Source: Cycas panzhihuaensis
Taxonomy: Eukaryota; Cycadophyta
Length of the DNA: 64,000 bases
Assembly: GCA_023213395.1 (NCBI GenBank)
Contig: CM041465.1
Coordinates: 207,521,741-207,585,740 of the forward strand
Direction: 5' to 3'
Translations under genes and position numbers: made by a program
Shown: positions 26,507 through 35,231 of the stretch, piece by piece
Layout: each line of letters begins with the position of its first letter
Position numbering within the stretch: the first letter of the stretch is position 1
Notes under the pieces: model-generated
The model's database searches: none
Told to the model about the DNA's origin: nothing
What the model saw: the letters and a program-made list of their open reading frames with translations, nothing else

Positions 26507-27625
26507 ATGTCAATGGACCATATCCTTCAAAACCAGACCCAAACCATTATCCCGTCTCCCGGGAAATCCTATCGAGATGTGCTGAAATCATGTGATCAGG
26601 AAACCTATGACCTAACCCCTGAGGTTATTGACAATGAAGCAACACTGAAAATACCCTCAGCTCTCGCTGAAAGAACTGAGAAACTATGGGAGAACTGCTT
26701 GGTTGGCAGGTTTTCAGGCCCCAGACCGGGCCTAGACCCCATTAGAAATTGGACGAGGTCCAAATGGAAAACGAATGGGATAGTGGAAGTTATAGCCATG
26801 CCCAAGGGTTGTGTGCTATTCAAGTTCTCCTCCTTCGAGGATTTGTCCAGTATCTTGCTCAGGGCGCCTTGGATGTTTGGCAGGAAAGCCCTGTCACTGG
26901 AAAAATGGCACAGGGACTTTGATCCCTCTACTCCCAAAATCAAACAAGCCCCCCTTTGGATCCAGCTCCCGGGTCTCCCTTTGCATCATTGGAACCCAGA
27001 AGTTTTCAGGGGCATAGCTAAGGCGGTGGGTCCTCTTTTAGCTGTTGATTCCGCGACCAAGAACATGAGTAGGCTTATTAACGCCAGGATCTGTGCCTTA
27101 GCTCGACTCGACAAGCCCCTCTTGGATCACATCCGGCTTGTACTGCCAGAAGGGTCATGGAGGCAGCCATTGATTTATGAAATGGATCACATAAGGTGCT
27201 CCACCTGCAGATTACTAGGCCACTTGCCCTATAAATGCCCAGGCATTCAACCTTCTACGGTGGAGAACGATAAGCCCCCCCCAGAACCAATGGCCCAGGA
27301 GGAGAAGGATGATACTCAAAAGGCGGCTCTAGATTGTGAAGGCCACATTGAACCAGGTGTGACTCAAATGGGGGATGTGGGGTTTGACCCAAATGAAGAG
27401 GATACGCTCTTCGAGGAAGGTGAGCTAGCGGTGCAAACTTCTGCGGCTCCGAGGGGCCAGGTTGGCGAGGTTACCATAGGGGTTCTCTCCCCGAGTAGGA
27501 TCACATCGAAGACTCAAACTTCCCTTCCTGAATTATTTCAGGTGAGCGTTAAGATAGATGAGGGAAGGTTTGGCCTGGCCTCTGCTGAGGAGGCTACTAT
27601 GGCTCCTAGTGAATTGTTGCCCTAG
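26507..27625 (+). CDS. LINE ORF1 protein (RNA-binding, zinc knuckle)
   Basis: This is a 372-residue open frame starting MSMDHILQNQ. Residues about 75-180 fit the DUF4283-like region of plant LINE ORF1 proteins, with a run of WMFGRKALSLEKWHRDFDP and then PLWIQLPGLPLHHW. A zinc knuckle CSTCRLLGHLPYKC (CX2CX4HX4C) lies near residues 231-244 with all four ligands present. The C-terminal 120 residues are acidic and Pro/Gly-rich. The protein is expected to coat LINE RNA and act as a nucleic-acid chaperone in the ribonucleoprotein that carries ORF2. It is followed after 294 bp by ORF2 in the usual two-ORF layout. ORF1 is the only uninterrupted mobile-element gene in the window. Two in-frame Met codons near the start make 26507 or 26513 possible starts. 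Confidence 0.85.
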   Translation: MSMDHILQNQTQTIIPSPGKSYRDVLKSCDQETYDLTPEVIDNEATLKIPSALAERTEKLWENCLVGRFSGPRPGLDPIRNWTRSKWKTNGIVEVIAMPKGCVLFKFSSFEDLSSILLRAPWMFGRKALSLEKWHRDFDPSTPKIKQAPLWIQLPGLPLHHWNPEVFRGIAKAVGPLLAVDSATKNMSRLINARICALARLDKPLLDHIRLVLPEGSWRQPLIYEMDHIRCSTCRLLGHLPYKCPGIQPSTVENDKPPPEPMAQEEKDDTQKAALDCEGHIEPGVTQMGDVGFDPNEEDTLFEEGELAVQTSAAPRGQVGEVTIGVLSPSRITSKTQTSLPELFQVSVKIDEGRFGLASAEEATMAPSELLP

Positions 27626-27919
27626 GGGCAGGGGGAAGAAGACCCTGCCCCCTCAAGGGGGGGTTTGGGGGAGCCAGATCTAGCACCAACTCCTCAACCG
27701 GCTTTGAGAAAGCTCCCGGACGTGGGCACCGAAAGAAAAGTTGGAAGGCCGCCACTAAAGCTCCTAAGGGAGAAAGAAACGGCTACCCAAGTAGATCAAG
27801 GCAGCTAGAAAACCTTAAAGGAGACGCGTTTTGGAAGGGCCTACCACGAGATCCAAAGATCTTTGGGCAAGGAGCCTCCTAAAGGAGAGCCTGCGAAGTT
27901 TGGAAGCAAAGGAAAAGAG
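27626..27919 (+). other. LINE inter-ORF spacer
   Basis: This is 294 bp between the ORF1 stop and the ORF2 ATG. It is purine- and G-rich at first (several runs of five to seven G near 27630-27670). In one frame it continues a Lys/Arg-rich, ORF1-like tail, so ORF1 may once have been longer and been shortened by the TAG at 27623-27625. Confidence 0.45.
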
Positions 27920-30900
27920 ATGAAGTCGTTATGTTGGAATATTAGGGGCCTTAATGCCCCTCAAAGCGAAGAATATTAAAGGACATGCGTAATAAATATC
28001 TTAGGACCTTATATTCCTTCAAGAGATTAAAATGATCAAGGAAAATGGCCAAAGGACCATAAATAAAATTTGGGAATCGGCGCAAAGCATTGTGGTTGAT
28101 TACGCTCAAGGTGTGGGGGCCCATCGGTACTTTGGGACCCATCGATTTGGTTGGGAGAACTTGTTTCTTTGAAGGATCTTTTATTTCGATCCGACTAACC
28201 AACAGAAGCAACAATCTTTCGTGGATAGCAACAAATGTTTATGCCCCAAACAATCAGGAGGCTAGGAGGAAACTCTGGGATAGGTTGCTGGAGGCTCACA
28301 GGGGCTCCCAACAACCTTGGCTGTTGGCGGGAGATTTCAATTCGGCCCTGTCCCCGGGCGACAAGAGAGGGGGCGCTGGTGGATGGACTAGTAGTATGGG
28401 CGAATTCGGCGATTTCCTCCAACAGGGGGGCCTGGAGGACGTTAAGCTCAGGGGGGCTTCGTTTACCTGGTCAAACAAGAGGTTGGGGAACCACCTTATC
28501 CAAATTAAGTTGGACAGGGTGATGGTTAATTATGACTGGCTGAGGATCTTTAGTGACCTTTCCTTGGAGGCGCTTCCAAGATTGAGTTCGGACCACTCCC
28601 CTCTCCTGCTTCAATTTGCGGCTCCAGGCAATTACACGGGCTCTCCTTTCAGGTTTGAGCTTATGTGGATGCGGCACCCCGATCTTCGGATCAGGATAGA
28701 GGAATGGTGGCAGATTCAGATTAAAGGTCATGCCATGTATAGATTTTCGAAGAAACTCGACTGGATTAAGAGACAAATTAAGGCTTGGAATAAAGAGGTA
28801 TTCCAAAATATCAACAAGCGGAAAGACAATATTACAAGTGATCTTAAGTCTATAGGGGATAGGATCGAAAGCTCAGGCAGATCACCAGAGCTCGACAAGA
28901 CCGAAAAGGTGTTGGTCGAGGAGTTAGAGGAGATTCTCATTAGAGAAGAAATACTCTGGAGGCAGAAATCCAGGGCTCTCTGGCTGGCGGAGGGGGATAG
29001 GAACACAAAATTCTTCCATATGACCACTATGAAGCATAGAGCAAATAATAAAATTCCCTACCTCCAGAAGGAAGACGGTTCAGTCGTAAGCTCTATGGAG
29101 GATATGAAGGATCTGGCCAGTGCTTTCTTTAAGGACCTATTTTCGGTTCCCCAGGAAAGGGATATGGACAGTAGAAAAGACTTCTTGAACAACATTCCCA
29201 GACTGGTGAATGATATTCAAAACGCCCAGCTAACTGCCCCGTTCACTATTGAAGAGGTCAGGGCGGCCCTCTTCAGCATGAAGAAGGATAAAGCGCCAGG
29301 GTCGGATGGTTTCCCTCCGGGCTTCTTCCAAGAATATTGGGATATCATAAAGGAAGACTTAATGATGGCCTTGCAGGAGTTCTGTACAAACAAAAAGATG
29401 CTTCAGGAATGGCAGGCTACATTCCTCGTCCTTATACCAAAAAAAGATGGTGCGAAAAGGATGGAAGAGTTCCGTCCTATCAGTCTCTGCAATGTCAAAT
29501 ATAAGATTCTAACCAAGGTCCCGGTTAACATTTGAAAAACATAATGCCAAATATCATCTCCCAAAACCAGGATGGCTTCCTTCGGGGTAGACAGATTTAC
29601 GACGGTTATATTGTTGTCCACAAAACCATCCACTCGGCTGCCGAAAGAAAGGAGCCAGTGATGCTTATCAAAATCGATCTCACGAAAGCCTTTGACAGGG
29701 TCTCCTGGGATTGTTCTTTGATCGTTTGAGGCCTTGACCGGGAGTTATGGCGAACTTGGGTAAATTTGTGCATTGGAAAGCCGCAATTTTCTATCATTAT
29801 CAACGGGTCGTCGTCTAGATTCTTCCCCGGCTTTCGGGGTTTAAGGCAAGGCGACCCCCTGTCTCCCTTTTTATTCATTACGATGGCTGAGATGCTGGGC
29901 AGATCCTTGGAGTCCGCCAAGAGTCTGGGCTCCCTTACTGGTATAAAAGCAACGTCGGGGTTGGACAATGTGGTTCACCATCAATTTGTTGACGACAATA
30001 TCCTACTGGGGAAGGCGATCATTAGAGGTGCCGGTTTAAAGATATTTGCAGGGCAATTCGAGAAGGCCTCGAACCAGAAGATAAATCTTAAGAAGAGTAG
30101 CGTCTTCTTCCTCAACACCCCAGGTCGTATCCAAGGCAAGATCGGTAGAACCCTAGGCATGGATATAAAACACTCCCCACAAATTACAGGTTTGCCCCTA
30201 TTTGTGGGTAAGATGTCCAAACATATGTGGAATCCCCTCTTAGATAGAATCCAAAGGAAGCTTGCGGGCTGGAAGGGCGCCCTGCTGAGTTCAGCTGGCA
30301 AACTCCAGCTTGTTGCCTCCACTCTTCAGAGCATCCCCGTGTTCTGGATGTCCATCTTTAAGGTCCCGCCGGGCATTTCAGACGCTATCGAATCTATCCA
30401 AAAAAGATTCCTCTGGTCTGGAACTGAAAGCAGAGACAGGATTCACTTGGTGAGCTGGAGCAAAGTCTGTTCCCCAAAATGGGCTGGTGGCCTAAATTTG
30501 CGGAGGGTCCCTCTATTTAATGCCGCCCTTGGGGCTAAGCTCGGTTGGAGACTGCTCAAAGGAGGGGAGAGACCCTGGGAGAAGATTCTCTCTAGGAAAT
30601 ATATTCAGGGAGGTTCGCTGTTGGAATGTAATTTTTCGCTGGCTGGCTCCGTTGTCTGGAGAAGCATCCTGAAAGCTTGGGCCACCATAAAGGAGAGGCT
30701 CAAATGGAGATTGGGCGATGGTAGCCGCATTAGATTCTGGGATGATGTGTGGTGTTGCGATAAAGCCCTGAAGGGGTTTCCGGACTTGGCGCCTCTGATC
30801 GCGCCTTGCGTCAGGCTCTTTGGCAAGTTGGTCAAAGGCTATTGGTTTGAGAGTAGGGGCACAAGGGCCTGGAGGAATTTCGAAGAATTTCAAGGTATGG

Positions 30901-32080
30901 ACTATCTGCAGGAGGGACTCATCAAGATCAAAAGGATCCTCAGCAAGAGTTATATCCCCAAAACTCATTGCGAGGATTCGATGGTGTGGCCATCTAGTTC
31001 GTCCGGGAGTACAGTTAGCGGGGCTACCAATTCCTTTCTTGCCGTACTAGGGGGACTTGGAAAACCCTATGTTGGAAGGAGTTTGGAGGCTTTCCATTAT
31101 CCCAAAATAGCTCTCTTTTGGTGGACACCTCGGTACAAGATCCTTCTGATGAACAACTCAAGAGGCGTGGGTTCCCCTTGGTGAATAGGTGCCCTATGTC
31201 GTAATGAGGAGGAATCCATCGACCACATCTTTCGAAATGTCGGTTCACAAGGGAAGTCTGGGTCATTGCTTGAAAATTGGAAGTGTCTTGGATCTTCTCG
31301 CTTAAGATCTACGATGCATGGCTAGCATGGCAAAGCCCCTTCAAAAGCCTTACGCTCACCCGCATCTGGAAAAATTCTCTCCCAATTTTGGCCTGGAACA
31401 TCTGGAAGGAGAGAACATAAGAACTTTCCAAGCGAAAGAGCTGGATCAGATGGGAGTCTTTAGCAGAGTTTGCTCGGACATCAAGGAGAGCGTTGGGAAA
31501 GCTAAAGAGAAACGTATAACCCCGTCAGAAAGTAGGTTACTCTCCAAGTGGGGTATTGTTCCGGAATTTACTGTTTCTAGACCCCGTAGCACTAGATGGA
31601 TTCCTCCGACTGAGCCATGGTTCAAAATTAACTTTGACGGTGCGGCAAAAGGTAACCCAGGGGAAGCTGGGGGTGGGGGGACCTGCAGGGACTGGAATGG
31701 GGCCCTCATTTGGGCCTTTGCGGACTATTATGGTTCCCAGACCAATAACTACGTAGAAATGCATGCTATGATCAAAGCCCTAGACCTTGCCGAGGGGTCT
31801 CTGAGGACTGGTGATCGAGGGGGACTCAGAGGTTGTCTTGAACTCGCTGAAAGGCGTGGCCCGGCCGGACTGGAAATTCCAGGCTATCATCAATGATGCC
31901 AAAGATACTATTCAGGGTCTGCTAGAAGTTTGTATTAGGCACACCCTGAGAGAAGGAAACAAAGCTGCTGATTTCCTGGCAAACTGGGGGGTGAAAAACA
32001 AGAGAGGGCAAGTGTGGAGTTGCGATTTCCCTGGAGACCTTTTGAGACTGGTAGAGAAGGATATGATCTGCATTAACTAG
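27920..32080 (+). pseudogene. LINE ORF2: endonuclease, reverse transcriptase, RNase H, frameshifted
   Basis: The start is MKSLCWNIRGLNAP (27920). APE endonuclease motifs are present: WNIRG, LQEIK (about 28015-28035), GDFNSALSPGDKRGG (about 28330-28375) and SDHSPL (about 28588-28605). The RT has KAPGSDGFPPGFF (29290-29330), FRPISLCNVKYKI (29470-29510), FDRVSWD (29690-29712), LRQGDPLSPFLF (29842-29877) and FVDDN (29983-29997). The two Asp of the catalytic pair are kept, but the usual FADD has become FVDD. A C-terminal RNase H starts NFDGAAKGNPGEAGG near 31631, with VEMHA, IEGDSE and NKAADFLANWG following. Frame breaks lie near 27962, 29530, 29730, 31185 and 31810. The intact enzyme would nick target DNA, copy LINE RNA at the nick and remove the RNA strand. 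This copy cannot. Confidence 0.9.
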
Positions 32081-32237
32081 CCGTGGGGCTTGTCCCGGCA
32101 ATTTGGTTTTTGCTGCCTATTCCGTGGGGCTGTCACAGATAGCTCTGTATTGGATTTCTCGGGGTATTGATGTACTAGGTTGTGGGATCCTGCTTTCAAA
32201 CCCACTTTAATTCATTTTACCTTAACAAAAAAAAAAA

Positions 32238-32611
32238 TAGCATTAAATGGACAAACAACTATGCAAAAATAAATTCAAGCACATGAAAACACTAGCAATG
32301 GAAGCAACATAACAATACAATATCACACTCTCATCATGCTCTACATAAGAAATCGTCTCAATATATAAAAGAGGAAGAAAAATCTTAAGGGGTTGTATGC
32401 TTAACACTTGTCAAGCATACATACCTTAACCTATGTGCACTTATATGTACAAAAGTGTGTGAGGAGTACATTGACCGTTAAGTCACAACATTGTGTGACT
32501 AGAAAGAATATAGATGTGTACTTTATTACATTGGATGGTAAAATACCCTTACATAAAGTACATAACTTTATAATATAAAGTACATTGATTTTTAAACATA
32601 ATGGTCTAGCA
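32238..32611 (-). repeat. Copia-D 5' LTR, second part
   Basis: This continues the LTR interrupted at 25973. It matches 16290-16721, including the block near ctctacataagaaa and the aaagtac blocks at 32570-32585. The end gtctagca at 32604-32611 corresponds to gtctaata at 16714-16721. The minus-strand open frame at 32431-32634 is LTR sequence, not a gene. Confidence 0.8.
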
Positions 32612-32663
32612 AACTCCAATAGTTCCACGTGCAACTATCTATATTTTGAAGGCAAAATATTTT

Positions 32664-32677
32664 AAGGGGAGGAGAAT
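32664..32677 (+). other. Polypurine tract of Gypsy-1
   Basis: AAGGGGAGGAGAAT directly precedes the TGTGG start of the 3' LTR. This is the expected place and composition for a gypsy plus-strand primer. Confidence 0.75.
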
Positions 32678-33108
32678 TGTGGCATTTCTAATTAAAACAA
32701 TTTTTTAAGAAAATAAAAAAGTTATTAAATTTGAGGTCGGTATTTTTAGGAGAGAGATTAAAAAGTCAATTTTTAGAGAGAGAAAAACAGCACTATAAAT
32801 AAAAGATCATTATTCATTTATAATCAATCTGGGAGAATTTATTATCTAATTTGAAAGAAGCCTACGACCATTAAGGCATTGTTGTACTAATTGGGAGAAA
32901 ACCTTCGCCTCAAAGAGAACAATTACTATTGTAATCTCATTTGATGTTATGATTTATTTTATTACAATCTGCCACTACTCTATTGAAATGCTATTATCTG
33001 ATATGATTATGAATTATTATTAAAAATCTGTTTGTGTATGATGCTAGTTGAGGAGTGCATCATGTGAATTGCAATAATTGCTATGTAAAATCTGTGGGCA
33101 TTGCCACA
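32678..33108 (+). repeat. Gypsy-1 3' LTR
   Basis: This is 431 bp, starts TGTGG and ends CCACA, the less decayed copy of 12935-13364. It is followed immediately by the target duplication GTGGA (33109-33113). Confidence 0.9.
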
Positions 33109-33113
33109 GTGGA

Positions 33114-34912
33114 AGAGAATTCAAACTAACAAGCTTCACTAATAGATACTGTCATTTTTTAGGGGGTCAATTTGGACATCTACAAATTGGTTTGGCCTTT
33201 CTTATAGGGTCATGCATAGTGTGAAATTGAGCCATTTTGACCATAAGGGCACTTTTAACATCTAGCCTTATGAGAGAGAGACAAAATCCAGGTTATGTCA
33301 AGAATTATATATAACAAACAGATGAAGAAAAGTCCTCCTAACTACTGATGTAGGAGTACTTAATATGTCATTCACTGATGTTGAAGGGTATGTCCATTAC
33401 ACCACAGAGGCTGTCAATGCCATTTCAAAAGATTACCATAATGAACCTACAATTGCTTGTTCATGATCTATCCAAGGTTATGAATATTTCACAAAATTTC
33501 ACTGGGTTTCACTACATAAGTAGAAATTTGAACAGATCTGACAAAAACGGTAAATTCTTCTACGACACTAGTTTCCTCCAGGCAAGTCACTGATGCATAC
33601 TTTTTCTAATAATATAAACCATGTCATCTTTGAATCAGTTGAATCTGACAGAAACTCGGCAATAACTGCCTTAACCATAATGCTTGTAACATCCAGAGCA
33701 TATGCTTTACAGCGGGGTTTGATGCATCATTAACAGTTTTGTACAAAATGATACAACTGATAATCAAAGAGGCGTATCAGCAAATCTATCAATAAACAAG
33801 TTCACTATACTCTTCTAATCCTCCTCATCAAACGTTCTTACCAGTAACTGACCATAAAAGAATGTCCTCTCAAAATTTCATATCTATGACAGACCTAAAC
33901 TTAGTAGAATGTTATAGTAACATTCTACTATTTTTCCTGCAAGGGAAAACATCTTCACATCATTAGACATGCAGCCAATGTTTGTCTGGAAAAATTCGTA
34001 TAATCAAAGCATACTCCTTTGTTCACAATAATTCCAAGGGGCATGTGTAATTTTCCAAAAATTCTTTGGTTTGGATACCTTATGAAAAAATGGACAAAAA
34101 TCACAAAATACCAAGTTCTTCTCAACTCTAGTTACTTCCAGCAAGTAACAGAAACTCAATGTTATCATTGTGTGACATAGGGATGCTGCCAATTTTTGTT
34201 CAAAAGAATATACCTTCCATTAAAAAATGCTGGGAGTCCATGATCTTTTTGAGAGCTCTGTTTATTTCAAAAATTTTCCTTGGGATTGATTGCATTACCA
34301 AGAATCTCGATAAAATCACCACACCAGTTTCCTCTAGAGACTAACTGAAAACAATTGTCATCATCTTACAATATATCTAATTTTTACATTTGGATTGCCA
34401 TCTTCTTGCAATAGGATATGCCTGAACCTATTAACCTCAAGGCTTTTAAAGCACCATGGATGCCTTATATACAATTATCACAGGAACAAAATTGAATGAA
34501 ATGTCAACCATCCCAAGAATAAGATGTGACAGAAGTGAGCTGAACTAGGCTATTGCCAAAATGCATTGTCAGCTTCTAGGAGATGACATCGATTTTGGCA
34601 ACATGACAAGTGGTTTTGAGGATTGACATTTAGATCATTTCATATAAAATACAGGTCTGGTATCCAAGTCTTGCATAATCTCTTTGTAGGAGAGAGAATC
34701 AAGTGAGCTTCTGATTCTCATACCACTGATCAAATTCCTGATACTTCCAGCTACAAGTTGGAGAACAACAAAAAGCTTATGGATGTTATGCACAGATATT
34801 TTACAACTTACTCCAGCTAGAGAGTGCATGCATGCCACTTGAATTTCACCAAACCATGAATTATAGAGGGTACAGTTGAGCCCCTTCCTGTACATGCTTT
34901 AACTTGCTTTGC
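33114..34912. other. Non-LTR DNA downstream of the CPBP exon (3' UTR or intergenic)
   Basis: Composition is less AT-biased than elsewhere. On the minus strand this lies directly after the stop of the CPBP exon, so the first several hundred bases (34912 downward) may be its 3' UTR. The open frame at 34635-34895 on that strand has no recognised domain. Three diverged segments share the ending ctagtttcctccag or close variants (near 33560-33580, 34120-34140 and 34325-34340), suggesting an old tandem repeat. A perfect inverted repeat lies at 33902-33930. Confidence 0.45.
33902..33930. repeat. Perfect 13-bp inverted repeat with 3-bp loop
   Basis: tagtagaatgtta (33902-33914), loop tag, then its exact complement (33918-33930). 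It could fold as a hairpin in RNA or mark a small foldback. No flanking duplication or gene boundary explains it. Confidence 0.75.
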
Positions 34913-35231
34913 TCAGTAAGTGCTTGCTTCTTTTTTAAAATCCATGCTTCTCTGTCTCCTTATGATCTCCCATGGATAAAGTAGTACAGCTAAGATTGCT
35001 ACAAGGCACAATCCTAAAGCTCCAGCAAGTGGATGCCCAACATATGAGCCTGTGATCCAACCAGGTGCATTGGAATTGTATCTAATCAAGCCACCAACAT
35101 GAATGATAAAGTTTCCAGCAATGAGCCCTGCATGCAGACCAATTGGTACAGAAAGGTTTCCACTGCTTTTAACCCTAGCCCCTGATAATGCCACAGATAA
35201 TAGCCATAAACCAGGCATCACAGGTAGAGAC
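34913..35231 (-). CDS. Terminal exon of a CPBP-family (CAAX-protease-like) membrane protein
   Basis: The minus strand has a splice acceptor (tttgcag, ending at 35232) followed by an open exon of 319 bp to a stop at 34913. It encodes about 105 residues. The sequence has SVPIGLHAGLIAGNF, then GGLIRYN, then a WITGSYVGHPLAGALGL segment and a hydrophobic LCLVAILAVLLYP helix, ending in a basic tail. The conserved GLHAG in a membrane segment is the third motif of the CPBP intramembrane metalloprotease family. Plant members are often plastid membrane proteins involved in chloroplast development; this is family knowledge. Upstream motifs (EExxxR and FxxxH) would lie in earlier exons. I cannot find these within the next 1.7 kb, before LTR elements begin. 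The exon is uninterrupted, so the gene may be live with a long upstream intron, or be a gene fragment. Confidence 0.7.

Larger units (their letters stand above)
25974..32237 (+). mobile_element. Full-length L1-type LINE with RNase H, inactivated
   Basis: This is a GC-richer, 6.26-kb unit inside the Copia-D LTR. It has a 5' region (25974-26506), ORF1 (26507-27625), ORF2 (27920-32080), a short 3' UTR and an 11-A tail at 32227-32237. It is flanked by tagcattaaatgg at 25961-25973 and 32238-32250, a normal-sized LINE target duplication. A longer 60-bp match is also present (25892-25951 with 32238-32297). The domain set (ORF1 with DUF4283-like region and zinc knuckle; ORF2 with APE-type endonuclease, RT, zinc-binding segment and RNase H) is that of plant L1 elements. 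ORF1 is open, but ORF2 carries several frameshifts and stops. It inserted after Copia-D and is better preserved. Confidence 0.92.
16196..32611 (-). mobile_element. Copia-D: decayed copia element carrying nested Copia-E and a LINE
   Basis: The 3' LTR (minus sense) is 16196-16721. The 5' LTR starts at 25795 and is split by a LINE into 25795-25973 and 32238-32611. A good primer site lies at 25781-25792. Gag, protease and GAG-pre-integrase lie at 22440-23912, while integrase end and RT start lie at 16744 to about 18000. Between these, opposite-strand Copia-E has replaced the integrase core. Sequence and leader identify it as an older member of the Copia-3 family (56519 onward): the gag start, PR region, linker and leader motif ggtgacgaccttcgc are shared. 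RT ends after the EQPLGY block, so the YVDD palm and RNase H are missing. Flanking pentamers (ggcct and aactc) do not match. Confidence 0.85.
12935..33108 (+). mobile_element. Gypsy-1: gag-only Ty3/gypsy-type element split by a nested copia
   Basis: LTRs of about 430 bp lie at 12935-13364 and 32678-33108. The exact 5-bp duplication GTGGA flanks the element at 12930-12934 and 33109-33113, so the two LTRs belong to one insertion although 19.3 kb apart. A primer site follows the 5' LTR and a purine tract precedes the 3' LTR. With the nested Copia-D (16196-32611) removed, only about 2.9 kb of internal DNA remains. It carries a recognisable gag core but no protease, RT, RNase H or integrase. It is therefore a non-autonomous or internally deleted element. 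The gypsy assignment rests on the gag core and is less certain than the LTR pairing. Confidence 0.85.

Noticed and set aside
28195-31764. Many antisense frames of 60-150 codons opposite LINE ORF2
   Set aside because: They mirror the coding strand's codon structure. The sense strand has clear endonuclease, RT and RNase H motifs.
16191-32616. Target duplication for Copia-D
   Set aside because: Flanks ggcct and aactc do not match even allowing transitions. The LTR pairing is convincing on its own, so I report the element but no duplication.
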